Shown piece by piece: positions 20,702 to 28,768 of a stretch of DNA of 32,973 nucleotides. The position numbers and the translations under genes were made by a program. Positions within the stretch are counted from its first letter, which is position 1. Every line of letters starts with the position of its first letter. The DNA comes from a virus. The DNA is taken from the IMG/VR virus record IMGVR_UViG_3300028392_000196, positions 1 to 32,973 of that record; one strand, written 5' to 3'. The notes below the pieces were generated by a model that did not search any database, was not told where the DNA came from, and worked only from the letters and a program-made list of their open reading frames with translations.

Positions 20702-23343
20702 GATTCTTCTCTTTCTAAGCCGATTAAAGCACCGGCATCAAATAGCGCAGCGACAATACCGCCACATGCTGATGGTGTGTGACCTAGCCCAAGTGATTTT
20801 GCACCTGTGACTCTTCTTCCGCTTACTTTTCGTGCTAAATCATCAAGTGAAGTGTATGGTGCATGTCTGACAATCTCCTCTGCGGCTTTTGTGCCTACGT
20901 TCTTAATAGAGGTTAATCCTTTACGGATTGCGTTTTGTTTGATGTCAGCCGAGTAACCTTCTTGTGATCTATTTACATGTGGGGGTCTTATTTGTACTCC
21001 TGCTTCTCTAGCTGCTTTAAGGTAAAGCGGTTCTTGTTTTGCGCCTGTGTAGGAATGTAGCATTCCTGCCCAAAACGCTGCTGGGTGGTGCACTGAATAG
21101 TAACCAGTTATGTATGCTAAGACACCGTATGCTGTTGCATGTGCTTTGTTAAACCCATAGCCAGCGTATGCCTCAAGCGCTTCTTCTAGCCATGCCAAGT
21201 CATGAATGTTCATGCCTTTGGCTAATGCTAGTTCGCGTACACGCTTAAGTAGTTCTACCAATTCATCTCTTGCATCACCAACATTGGCGTTAGATGCTTT
21301 AATGACTTTGCGCATGCGTTCAATTTCTTCAGCGTCCAAACCAATATTGCGCATAACACCAATAACTTGTTCTTGGTATAAAAGCACGCCGTATGTGTCT
21401 TTGGTCTCATCAGAAATAATTGCGTGACGTTGCGGTACTGGCTCTACTCTTTGCCTACGGTAAATGAAATCGTCAGTAGCGCCTGACTCCATAGTTGCAG
21501 GTCTAAACAGCGCCATAGCAGCAATAACATCAGCAATCTTTGTAGGCTTTAACCTACGAACACCACTGCGGCTAGAACCGCCTTCCAACTGAAACATACC
21601 AACCGTATTGCCTTTAGACATAGCACTATATACAGAACGATCATTAAGCGGAATGTCTTCAGGATTTACGCCTGAATACTCACTCATAATACGCAAAGCA
21701 GTTAGTGTTTTAAGGCCTAGCAAATCAAGTTTTACTAAACCTAAACGCTCAACATCATCTTTATCAAACGATGTCACCATAGTTTTACTTGAAGCAACAT
21801 ATTGCAGCGGGACCACAGATGCGGCTTCTGCGCTAGGTGCAACAAGTAATCCAGCAGCATGGACGCCATAGCCCAAGAATGCTTTCTTGTTTGCTAAACC
21901 TTTTAGTGCATTCCATTGATACGTAGTTAAAGGTATGTCAGGGTCTGCGCCAAGTTTTCTTGCACGCATTTTCCATCGAACCATAAGGCTACCTTTTTGG
22001 TCATTTTCATCATCATCTAGACCCATTTGTAGCCAAGTGCTGATGTTAACAACGTGAAAGTTATCTCTAAGCCAGTTAACTACCTCATCTCGACGGTCAT
22101 GCTCAACATCAATATCGATATCTGGTGGCTTAGTCCGGTCTTTTGATAAAAATCGGTCAAACCTTAATCCCCAAACAATTGGATCAAAAGATGTGATGCC
22201 TAATAGCCAACAAAGTAGCGAACCAGATGCTGAACCACGAACGTTATAATTGATTTTGTTTTCGTCCATGTATCTGCAAACAGCAGCAGTAAATACTAAA
22301 TAGCCTGAAAAACCAGCATTTGTAATAACATCTAATTCTTCATAGATACGGTCTAAGTAAGCCTTTTTCTTGCTTGGCTTTAACTTTCCTGTTTCTATTT
22401 TGTAATCTAATGATTTTAAACTTACTTCTGCTAGTTCTTTTTCAGGATTTCCAGTAACTGTCGTGTCAGGTACTTTAAGCGAAAAAGTATCCAACTCTGG
22501 AATTACTACTTTTGCTTTAGACAACAAATCATCAAGCCCTTGCATTCCTGCGTTAAAAATTGCTGGGGCGTGGTGTTCTTTCATCCATTGTGTATCTACC
22601 ATGTGGTACCCATCACCAGGAAACAGCGCATCCTCTGGGTCTTCTGACCAAGATACAAGCTCTTTCATGGTGTCATGCAGTACACGATCAGACTCTTCTA
22701 CATAATGCGAGTCTTGCGTAATAATCACCGGTAGACCGTGCTTTTGTGCAATGCGCCATTGAAGGTTTGAGTGCAGGTCGCTATCTTGACCATCTAAATA
22801 GATTGCGTGGTTTTGTATTTCTACATAAAGACCTGAACCAAACCAGCCAGCCATACTCATAAGTAGGTTATCTGTAATCTTGTCGATGTCTGCATTTGGT
22901 GTTTTTAGTGTTTCAGACAAGACACCAAACCAACAGCCGGTCATTGCTGCAATGCCATCTAATCTTCCGTCTTCAGCAGCTTGTGCTAAGTCCGCAAAGT
23001 CTAGAATTGGCTTGTATTTGAACTGTTGGTGTGACTGCGTAACAAGCCCGGAAAGGTTGCGATAGCCTCTTTCACTTGTTGCAAGCATACCTAAGTGCAT
23101 AGTGTCTGGGCGTTTTTGTTCTCTGTTAACTGCGATGTATGCTTCAACACCAGGCAAAGGCAATATTCCGGCTTTTCTGCAACCTGTATAAAGTTGCACA
23201 GAGCCAGCCATTGTTCCATGATCTGTTAACCCAAGAGCAGGGTATTCTAACTCTTTGGCTTTATTGACTATTGCATCGACGGTTGGCAGAGCATCTTTAA
23301 CAGAGTAGCGACTGTGTGTGTGTGCACTCCAAAACGTGCTCAT
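20698..23343 (-). CDS. dnaE: DNA polymerase III alpha subunit (DnaE-like), short phage form
   Basis: 881 residues versus about 1,160-1,180 in bacteria. The PHP domain (1-215) keeps H8, H10, D17, H42, E67, H83, C137, D211 and H213, the full metal set of active proofreading PHP domains. The palm has NVRGSASGSL (367-376) and catalytic D408, D410 (PPDIDID) and D540 (VKLDLLGL). FNKAHATAYG (731-740) and a helix-hairpin-helix (SIKNVGTKAAEEIV) follow. The chain ends after this region, lacking the OB and tau-binding domains of host DnaE. It is the replicative polymerase of this phage. AGGAG precedes ATG 23343. Confidence 0.95.
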   Translation of the reverse strand: MSTFWSAHTHSRYSVKDALPTVDAIVNKAKELEYPALGLTDHGTMAGSVQLYTGCRKAGILPLPGVEAYIAVNREQKRPDTMHLGMLATSERGYRNLSGLVTQSHQQFKYKPILDFADLAQAAEDGRLDGIAAMTGCWFGVLSETLKTPNADIDKITDNLLMSMAGWFGSGLYVEIQNHAIYLDGQDSDLHSNLQWRIAQKHGLPVIITQDSHYVEESDRVLHDTMKELVSWSEDPEDALFPGDGYHMVDTQWMKEHHAPAIFNAGMQGLDDLLSKAKVVIPELDTFSLKVPDTTVTGNPEKELAEVSLKSLDYKIETGKLKPSKKKAYLDRIYEELDVITNAGFSGYLVFTAAVCRYMDENKINYNVRGSASGSLLCWLLGITSFDPIVWGLRFDRFLSKDRTKPPDIDIDVEHDRRDEVVNWLRDNFHVVNISTWLQMGLDDDENDQKGSLMVRWKMRARKLGADPDIPLTTYQWNALKGLANKKAFLGYGVHAAGLLVAPSAEAASVVPLQYVASSKTMVTSFDKDDVERLGLVKLDLLGLKTLTALRIMSEYSGVNPEDIPLNDRSVYSAMSKGNTVGMFQLEGGSSRSGVRRLKPTKIADVIAAMALFRPATMESGATDDFIYRRQRVEPVPQRHAIISDETKDTYGVLLYQEQVIGVMRNIGLDAEEIERMRKVIKASNANVGDARDELVELLKRVRELALAKGMNIHDLAWLEEALEAYAGYGFNKAHATAYGVLAYITGYYSVHHPAAFWAGMLHSYTGAKQEPLYLKAAREAGVQIRPPHVNRSQEGYSADIKQNAIRKGLTSIKNVGTKAAEEIVRHAPYTSLDDLARKVSGRRVTGAKSLGLGHTPSACGGIVAALFDAGALIGLEREES

Positions 23344-23370
23344 TATTTCTCCTGAAATATGTAGACAACA

Positions 23371-23400
23371 AAGGAGGCTGCCCCGCAGGACAGCCCCCTT
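23371..23400 (-). terminator. Hairpin between the SSB-like gene and dnaE
   Basis: A 10-bp stem AAGGGGGCTG/CAGCCTCCTT (minus strand) encloses a 10-base loop. One position is G-U on the minus RNA but A-C on the plus RNA, so selection acts on the leftward transcript. A weak TGTTGTC follows, so partial termination or processing is likely. Confidence 0.55.
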
Positions 23401-23411
23401 CGTAGTTATGA

Positions 23412-24314
23412 TTAAACGTTGTGCGCTTCGGCAAGTGCAATCAACGCAGAGCGTGTGGACCGTGGCGGAATAGAAACATTAGCCTTAGTCAACAGTGTCT
23501 TAAGACGCACATCAGAAATAGATGCATACTTGTTATCATCTGCAGATTCAGTCTCAATGACTGCTTCTTCGTATGATTCAACAACATCGTATTCTTCATC
23601 TGCGATAGTTGTTTCAATGTGCGTAGATGAGAGACTGCGAACAAACTCTTCAACATCCTTGCGAACGGAAGCAAATACTTCAACCAAATCGTACGGTTCA
23701 GGTAGTTCAACCGGTGGTTCGTCCTTGATTTGCTTAACGCTCAAGGTAGTGCTCAAGCCAGTTCCACTGACAGTAAGTGCCCACGGATGAGTTGTGCAAG
23801 AGAAGTTCTCGTCAACATCCTTGTATGTGTTAAAAGCCTTAAACAAGTCTCTTGCTCGCGCAGCGCTCATCTTAAGAATGACATGCTTACCTTCTTCAGT
23901 AAGAATGTTTACAGCAACCTTGTCTTGGCCTTTAACACGACCATCTGCAGGTGGGAACCTTAGTGATGGCACAACAAGTTCAAGTAGAGGGTCAGTGCCT
24001 CGTGGGGCATATTGACGAAGCCTTTCGCCTGTTTCAGGGTCTTCAACAATAACTTGGTCGTTGACTGGGAACTCTCGGCAACCTGGTGGGAGTTGGAAAC
24101 CTCCACGCAGACCGTCAAAAGCTGCAACTTCACGGTAAATGTACCATCCGTGATCTTCAGCCATTGTTTCTTTGTCTGTCAAGAAACGAACAATGGTTGT
24201 GCCCTTTTCAAGGCGGTAGATAGGACGGTAATTGCTGTTATTCTTTTGCGGCTGAGCGTATCCATCGATACCGGCCAGCAACATGTCTTCGTCGATGTTG
24301 TAATCAATCGGCAT
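23412..24314 (-). CDS. Single-stranded DNA-binding-like protein
   Basis: 300 residues from ATG 24314, with GGAG 10 bases upstream. The N-terminal 200 residues look like a phage ssDNA-binding OB-type domain (VAVNILTEEGKHVILKMSAA, and HPWALTVSGTGLSTTLSVKQ). An acidic linker follows (230-262), then a small SAP/HeH-like helical end (ISDVRLKTLLTKANVSIPPR, about 266-298). An acidic C-terminal region is typical of SSBs for partner binding. It sits between polymerase and primase/helicase. Family by context and pattern, not by a decisive motif. Confidence 0.65.
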   Translation of the reverse strand: MPIDYNIDEDMLLAGIDGYAQPQKNNSNYRPIYRLEKGTTIVRFLTDKETMAEDHGWYIYREVAAFDGLRGGFQLPPGCREFPVNDQVIVEDPETGERLRQYAPRGTDPLLELVVPSLRFPPADGRVKGQDKVAVNILTEEGKHVILKMSAARARDLFKAFNTYKDVDENFSCTTHPWALTVSGTGLSTTLSVKQIKDEPPVELPEPYDLVEVFASVRKDVEEFVRSLSSTHIETTIADEEYDVVESYEEAVIETESADDNKYASISDVRLKTLLTKANVSIPPRSTRSALIALAEAHNV

Positions 24315-24315
24315 G

Positions 24316-24603
24316 TTAACCAATCTCCTTTGCTTTCTTTGCTTGTAACGCGGCTTCACGCTTAGCGTCAATGATGGCTGCCAAGTTTTCGGCAGTTTGG
24401 AATGCAGTGCCTAGCGCAATTGATTGCGCACGATCACTGGCTTCGTCGGATGTTTCTTCTGGCAATACAGCAATACATGCTTCTGCAGTTGCCCATTGTG
24501 TCTGCCCATTCACCAAAAAGGTATGGGTAACTTTTACTGTTACTTTATCGCCGTCGCTAATGGGGATGGGCGCGTAAACATCGTCATCTTGCTCGTTACT
24601 CAT
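24316..24603 (-). CDS. Small replication-operon protein, unknown function
   Basis: 95 residues from ATG 24603, overlapping the upstream stop by 8 bases; a longer frame starting 30 bases up lies inside the upstream gene. An N-terminal beta part (DKVTVKVTHTFLVNGQTQWA) is followed by a helical C-terminus rich in Ala/Lys (AAIIDAKREAALQAKKAKE). It is placed directly before the SSB-like gene, suggesting a role in replication or recombination. No known family. Confidence 0.65.
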   Translation of the reverse strand: MSNEQDDDVYAPIPISDGDKVTVKVTHTFLVNGQTQWATAEACIAVLPEETSDEASDRAQSIALGTAFQTAENLAAIIDAKREAALQAKKAKEIG

Positions 24604-25018
24604 TTGTATCTTCTTCCGTGTTTGTGACTTCACTGATTGATAGCCACGGCTTGCGCGGTTTAATCATAATGATTTTGTTAGCCAGGTCAGACTCTAAACC
24701 ACCATTAGTTACTATACGGTTAAATGACGTTTTGTCCAACACAGACTTGGTTACTTTTGAATACAATTCTGGCGCTTCTGCTTTTAGCACCGCTAGGTCA
24801 ACGTCAAAAGTTTCACTGCGCATTACTTTTGCTTTGAATTGTCGACTATCAATCTCAAACTCAACCTTGTCAAAAGTATCGGCTAGTTGTTCTTGAATGT
24901 CTTCAATTTCATGCTCAATCTCGGCCTTGCGTGATTTGAGCTGGAGCAAGCGGTAAAGATCTGCTGTTAGTTCTTCATCCGCTTTTGCTATTTCTTCTGT
25001 GTCAATAATATTTGACAT
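24596..25018 (-). CDS. Coiled-coil protein of the replication operon
   Basis: 140 residues. A long helix with heptads at about 15-50 (LYRLLQLKSRKAEIEHEIED) is followed by a globular alpha/beta end (RQFKAKVMRSETFDVDLAVL). Similar proteins lie near SSB and nucleases in other actinophages, without a defined function. It has no catalytic motif. It is coupled to its neighbours by short overlaps or 8-base gaps. Confidence 0.65.
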   Translation of the reverse strand: MSNIIDTEEIAKADEELTADLYRLLQLKSRKAEIEHEIEDIQEQLADTFDKVEFEIDSRQFKAKVMRSETFDVDLAVLKAEAPELYSKVTKSVLDKTSFNRIVTNGGLESDLANKIIMIKPRKPWLSISEVTNTEEDTNE

Positions 25019-25026
25019 CTCTCTCC

Positions 25027-25851
25027 TTAACTGTGTTTTTTGTATGTGCTATTGGTTATTAAGCTGCGAATACTAGTGATTCTGTCACCTACTTTTATTT
25101 CGCCAGGATCGTTTCCACCTACTGTAGACCAGTGGTGTGACAAAACTGGGGAAATGTCGTTCAGTTGGTGTTTTGCTCTTTGAGCCGCACCCCAACCAGC
25201 CGTGTCATCATCAAAAGCAGCAATTACTACCTTTGGTGATAAATCTGCAATCATTTGTACTTGTGGCGCATGTAGACCAGAGCCAAAACAACCTAGTACA
25301 GTCCAGTGGTCTGGTATGCCGGATTGGTCTAAAGCCATCACATCAGCTGCTCCTTCAACAAGCACGACTACTCTTGATGGCTTGTATTCGCCATAAAAAG
25401 TTGCTGATGTACGTACACCGTATGGGTATTTGTATTTGGCTTTTTCATCCTCATGCCTAGTAACAACACCAATAAGTTCATTGTTTTGATTTCTTATTGG
25501 ATATGTTGGTGAACCATCAAGATAATTTGTTCCGCATCTGTGTTTAGTTGCAGTCTCAATACCAAACCTTTTTACCCAGTATGGGCTTGGGCTGTGTGCA
25601 TCAAATACATCAAGCCATGCTTCTGAATAGATACGTGGTGGTACATCACCTGCAAGTACGCGAATAATGTCTTCTACAGTTGGTACATAGCCTTCTGTAG
25701 TTCCGTGTGCTTTACATGCATGGCAATACCACACACCTTTGCCAACATTTACGGATGCTGATGCATTACCGTCATCGTGTACAGGGCAACAGAATGATCT
25801 CTCTAATCCTCTTCCTGTAGATAGAGCCTCATCTAGTGTTATTCGTTTCAT
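25027..25851 (-). CDS. DnaG-type primase (CHC2 zinc finger plus Toprim)
   Basis: 274 residues, shorter than bacterial DnaG. A zinc finger at C22-x2-H25...C43-x2-C46 (CPVH, CHAC) recognises template DNA. The Toprim domain has E166 (LVEGAADV), D214-D216 (AFDDDTAG) and NDPGE (247-251). It would make RNA primers for lagging-strand synthesis, working with the helicase encoded 3 bases upstream. It lacks a long C-terminal helicase-binding domain. Confidence 0.92.
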   Translation of the reverse strand: MKRITLDEALSTGRGLERSFCCPVHDDGNASASVNVGKGVWYCHACKAHGTTEGYVPTVEDIIRVLAGDVPPRIYSEAWLDVFDAHSPSPYWVKRFGIETATKHRCGTNYLDGSPTYPIRNQNNELIGVVTRHEDEKAKYKYPYGVRTSATFYGEYKPSRVVVLVEGAADVMALDQSGIPDHWTVLGCFGSGLHAPQVQMIADLSPKVVIAAFDDDTAGWGAAQRAKHQLNDISPVLSHHWSTVGGNDPGEIKVGDRITSIRSLITNSTYKKHS

Positions 25852-25854
25852 TTC

Positions 25855-27153
25855 TTACCCCATTTGCATTTCTTCAGCTTCGTCATCAGCCATTCTCATT
25901 TCTGCTGCACGTTCGGCGCTAATGTCGCCAAAGCGTCCAAAGGTTGGGTCAAACTCAGTAAACCAGCGCGAACCAGATTCACCGTGTCGATACTTAGTGA
26001 GTGAGTTAAGCAATACATGCTTAGATACTCTTTTGAGCGTCACTAACGCGTCAGCATCTTGTCCTAAAGCATCAGATTGTGCTAAATGTTCAGCGCCTGG
26101 TGTTTTGTCTGAGTTGCCTCCAGCGCGGTTTATTTGTGCCGCGGCAATGATTGGGACATTGCGATTAAGTGCTACTTCTTTAAGTTGGTTAGAAATAGCA
26201 GCCATTGCTCGCCAGTCTTCAATAGCGCGTGAGCCGGTTGTTGTGTGCATAAGGCCAACGTAGTCCACGATAACTAATGTGTTATCACCTGCAACGGCTG
26301 AGATGACTGATGCGTCACATCTGCCTTTGGATGGATCATAGACACTAATTGTTCCTGTGGCTGTTTCTGACCACTTTTCCAATAGTTTGCGGCGTGTATC
26401 AATGTCTATTTCTGTCCATGGACGTTTGTAGTCTTTGAATGCCACTCGATGAATACGATCTTGTACGGATTTAGCAGGCATTTCGAGACTGAAGTATGCA
26501 ACATCCCAGCCACCTTCTGCTGCAGCAACAGCATGTTGAATCATTTTCCATGATTTACCAATACCTAAACGCGCTGCTACAAACCACAAATCACCTGCAG
26601 CAATACCACCAGTGATTGCGCTAAGCATTCCATACGGTACTGGGCACATGTTGAGCTCTTGCTCATTCTCCAAAAGTGTTAAATCTGTAGCATCAATGCC
26701 CATACCAATGGCTGGTTGTATTTGCGATAAACCATTTTTTAGGTAATCAATAGCCTCATCGTTTGCGTCTTCTGCAAGAGATGCTGATGCTTTAGACATT
26801 GCTGAACGTAAAACTCTGTTTGTGTGTGCATCAGATAGTTGACTTGCTGCCCATACAGGGTTTATGTCTGATGTGTACGGGAACCGTGGGTACTTTTCTT
26901 GAAGTAAGTGAACTGGTGGAGCACAGTTAGCATCCTGTTGGTATTTCATACAAAACTCATGAATAGGTTTGTGGCCTGATATTTGTTCTGTCTTAACACC
27001 AAACATACCTGGGATATAGACACCGGTATCTATTAGCGCTGAAATAAACAATGCTTCTGGAGCATGATCTGCTGTAGAACCGTAGTTAACTTGTATGTGC
27101 TTATCACTGACCAGTTTCATGTAACTGTTTTTCTCTTGTTTTTGTAATCCCAT
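25855..27153 (-). CDS. DnaB-like replicative helicase
   Basis: 432 residues. The N-terminal domain (about 30-145) resembles DnaB's partner-binding helices. The RecA-type motor has Walker A ARLGIGKS (194-201), Walker B LVIVDYVGLM (293-302), motif H3 PIIAAAQINR (334-343) and SLTKYRHGESG (384-394) near the arginine finger. It should form a hexamer and unwind DNA for the primase and polymerase encoded downstream. It is the first gene of the replication operon; GGAG lies 6 bases before ATG 27153. A leader with a hairpin and a promoter precede it. Confidence 0.92.
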   Translation of the reverse strand: MGLQKQEKNSYMKLVSDKHIQVNYGSTADHAPEALFISALIDTGVYIPGMFGVKTEQISGHKPIHEFCMKYQQDANCAPPVHLLQEKYPRFPYTSDINPVWAASQLSDAHTNRVLRSAMSKASASLAEDANDEAIDYLKNGLSQIQPAIGMGIDATDLTLLENEQELNMCPVPYGMLSAITGGIAAGDLWFVAARLGIGKSWKMIQHAVAAAEGGWDVAYFSLEMPAKSVQDRIHRVAFKDYKRPWTEIDIDTRRKLLEKWSETATGTISVYDPSKGRCDASVISAVAGDNTLVIVDYVGLMHTTTGSRAIEDWRAMAAISNQLKEVALNRNVPIIAAAQINRAGGNSDKTPGAEHLAQSDALGQDADALVTLKRVSKHVLLNSLTKYRHGESGSRWFTEFDPTFGRFGDISAERAAEMRMADDEAEEMQMG

Positions 27154-27176
27154 TTTTTCTCCTGTGTGTATAAAAC

Positions 27177-27232
27177 AAAATAGCCTTAAGTCTGTATCTA
27201 GAATTACCTAGACTAAGGCTTAAAGCTATTTT
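27177..27232 (-). promoter_or_regulatory. Leader hairpin/attenuator before the helicase gene
   Basis: AGCCTTAGTCT pairs with AGACTTAAGGCT (11 bp, one bulged T). Alternatively AAAATAGC pairs with GCTATTTT, sharing the AGC bases, so the two pairings compete in part. The minus strand continues ATTTTGTTTT, a terminator-like tract. It lies about 50 bases downstream of the operon promoter and 24 before ATG 27153. Confidence 0.55.
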
Positions 27233-27289
27233 TGGGAAGTCAAAAGTTAAAATCTTTTAGGCATACTGCCCCCTCCCCGTGTAAGAGCA

Positions 27290-27298
27290 ATTATACCA
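27290..27298 (-). promoter_or_regulatory. Leftward promoter of the replication operon (extended -10)
   Basis: The minus strand reads TGGTATAAT (27298-27290), a perfect -10 with an extended TGn. No good -35 hexamer lies 17-18 bases upstream, as allowed for extended -10 promoters. It is the only clear promoter in front of the 13-kb leftward operon. Confidence 0.7.
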
Positions 27299-27392
27299 GA
27301 TAAATCTGAATAGGAATACCTAACAGGAAGCCATAGCAGGTAATACTTTGTAACAATCTGATAACAAGAACTTATGGGTAATCAAAGTGGGG

Positions 27393-27419
27393 TTGCGATT
27401 AGAAAGCATATGATACAAT
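27393..27419 (+). promoter_or_regulatory. Rightward promoter of the 27426-27645 RNA
   Basis: TTGCGA (27393-27398) and TACAAT (27414-27419) are 15 bases apart, with TGA directly before the -10 (extended -10). Start is predicted near 27426. It is divergent from the replication promoter 100 bases away. Confidence 0.6.
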
Positions 27420-27425
27420 AAAGGC

Positions 27426-27645
27426 TGAGTACGTAGTGTTCAGAAAGCAGATTAAATAACATTCACAATAACACTCCATTAAAAGTGTTAAAGTGAAAGA
27501 AGCGAAAGCAAAAAATCTGAGTACTTAACTGAGCATAGCTGTTAAAGCGAAGCGCCACTACGGTACGGAAGCCTAAACATATAGCGATAACCACTGTAAA
27601 AAATAGGCAAGGAATAACCCTTGTTAACGCAGGGGTTTTTTCTTT
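27426..27645 (+). ncRNA. Structured small RNA of about 220 bases, class unknown
   Basis: The stretch has a promoter in front, an intrinsic terminator at its end and no coding frame with a ribosome binding site. Nested pairing is clear: CAGATT/AATCTG closes a domain that contains TTCAC/GTGAA stacked on AACACT/AGTGTT and a small AGC-GAA-AGC hairpin. A second domain has CTTAAC/GTTAAAG. CTGAGTAC occurs twice (near 27424 and 27520). No match to RNase P, 6S or tmRNA core motifs was recognised. It precedes the lysis genes. Confidence 0.6.
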
Positions 27646-27646
27646 T
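27616..27646 (+). terminator. Intrinsic terminator of the small RNA
   Basis: AACCCTTG (27616-27623) pairs with CAGGGGTT (27630-27637), 8 bp with one G-T pair and the 6-base loop TTAACG, followed by a run of T through 27641. Canonical shape. Confidence 0.85.
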
Positions 27647-27657
27647 GTGTACACTAG
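27646..27657 (+). promoter_or_regulatory. Putative rightward promoter element before endolysin
   Basis: TGTGTACACTAG follows directly after the terminator and lies 27 bases before ATG 27685. It is the same element as 12175-12186 and similar to 3056-3067. Its place between a terminator and a gene supports promoter function. Confidence 0.6.
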
Positions 27658-27684
27658 ACACATAACTACAATCAAGGAGCAATA

Positions 27685-28101
27685 ATGGCAATATCACGTA
27701 TTACAGGCACTCAAGCATTTTCACACATGAATGTTTGGCGTCTTAATGAAAAAAATGGTTTTCTTGGCTACTGCCACAGAACATGTCAGAATGCTTGGGG
27801 ACTACCTCCTAAGTATGAATCAGCTATTGATGCATGGAATCATGTACCTAAGCAGCATCGTCATACAGATCCAACTAAGGCTCCTATAGGAAGTCCCCAT
27901 TTTTGGGAAGGTGGCTTGTATGGGCATGTGGCGCTTCAGTCAGATAAGAAAGATGTTGTTATTACTACTGATGCCCCTCGCCCTAATTACATTGGTTTAG
28001 AGCACATGGATTTCTTTACTAAGAACTGGGGTAAGAAGTATCTTGGTTGGGCTTCCCAGTACAACGATGTTGATTTGCAGTTGGGTAAGATGCCTTCATG
28101 A
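27685..28101 (+). CDS. Endolysin, CHAP/NlpC-like peptidoglycan hydrolase
   Basis: 138 residues. The pattern C30-HRTCQNAWGLPPKY, SAIDAWN (46-52), PIGSPHFWEGG (67-77), GHVAL with H81, STD-like ITTD and WGKKYLGW (115-122) matches the cysteine-type CHAP/NlpC endolysins of actinophages, in which a Cys near the first block and the His of GHVAL form the active site. It would cut peptidoglycan at lysis. There is no signal peptide, so it needs a holin; the overlapping 47-residue gene is a candidate. AAGGAG lies 5 bases before ATG 27685. Confidence 0.8.
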   Translation: MAISRITGTQAFSHMNVWRLNEKNGFLGYCHRTCQNAWGLPPKYESAIDAWNHVPKQHRHTDPTKAPIGSPHFWEGGLYGHVALQSDKKDVVITTDAPRPNYIGLEHMDFFTKNWGKKYLGWASQYNDVDLQLGKMPS

Positions 28102-28241
28102 TTAAATGGCTCAAGAGTTTAGATTGGGAACTTGTATTGTTCAGGTTCATTATTCTTATGACCGGCGCTTGGGCATTATTCAATGCTTTCTTACTAGCTG
28201 ATTTGTTTTATTGGTACAAGACAGGTCACAATTTCTGGTAA
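28098..28241 (+). CDS. 47-residue membrane protein, candidate holin
   Basis: The frame starts at ATG 28098, overlapping the endolysin stop (ATGA). It reads MIKWLKSLDWELVLFRFIIL, then a hydrophobic stretch (MTGAWALFNAFLLADLFYW) and a polar end (YKTGHNFW). One or two membrane segments in such a short protein, coupled to an endolysin, suggest a holin or lysis regulator. Function is inferred from position and topology only. Confidence 0.65.
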   Translation: MIKWLKSLDWELVLFRFIILMTGAWALFNAFLLADLFYWYKTGHNFW

Positions 28242-28390
28242 TATTTTGCTTAGTGTGGGCTTCCTAGGACGTGCCTTTACTAGCCGCAGTATTGTGGCTC
28301 CGTATGGAGTACCAATACCGCCTTGCCAAGACCCTCGTGCACCACATTCTTTCAGTGTTTGTGGGAGCGGGGGTTTTGTGCTACATTTAA

Positions 28391-28462
28391 GGTACTGTAG
28401 TCCAATAGAGCAGAGACGGCCAGAAAATGGAGGGATTGCAGGTTCAAATCCTGCCAGTACCA
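28391..28462 (+). ncRNA. tRNA-like element lacking a normal anticodon arm
   Basis: A perfect 7-bp acceptor (GGTACTG/CAGTACC, A73) and a perfect T arm (GCAGG-TTCAAAT-CCTGC) are present. The D region keeps only three pairs (GTC/GAC). The segment between D and T arms (20 bases) cannot form a 5-bp stem with a 7-base loop or place U33; only CCA-GAAAA-TGG pairs. CCA is not encoded. A decoding tRNA is unlikely; a tRNA mimic or a domain of the larger RNA is more likely. Confidence 0.65.
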
Positions 28463-28768
28463 CTTCGCTAGTCTATGCACCATGACGTCTGGGAGTATGG
28501 GCCTCCATTAAATTGGGCGGCGGAGTCTTTTATGGAATAAGAGTTTGTTTATTCCAAGTTATATGATAAGTTTTCTTTTAACAGCACGGATTGCAACTGT
28601 GTTGGTGAGTGGCTGAAAAAAGTCTCCTGTTTAGGTGGGATGATAAAGCACAACGTGGGTTTAGCGGCCTGGACTTAGCGGTCTAAAGCGTTGGTAGGAA
28701 CAAGGCGGTACATAGGATACCTAAACTTCTCCTTGGTGGTAACAGACAATCCACCCTTACAACCTTAA

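Noticed and set aside
21206-21871. Rightward open frames inside dnaE
   Set aside because: Shadow frames of a strongly supported polymerase gene, without ribosome sites.
27463-27675. Leftward open frame of 70 codons
   Set aside because: It lies antisense to the structured small RNA and terminator and would be translated through the terminator T run.
28194-28463. Leftward open frame of 89 codons containing GFEPAIPPFSGRL
   Set aside because: It is the antisense reading of the tRNA-like element, a common spurious translation; no ribosome site and no coupling to other leftward genes.
28246-28485. Rightward open frame of 79 codons
   Set aside because: It runs through the tRNA-like fold and lacks a Shine-Dalgarno; its composition is not protein-like.
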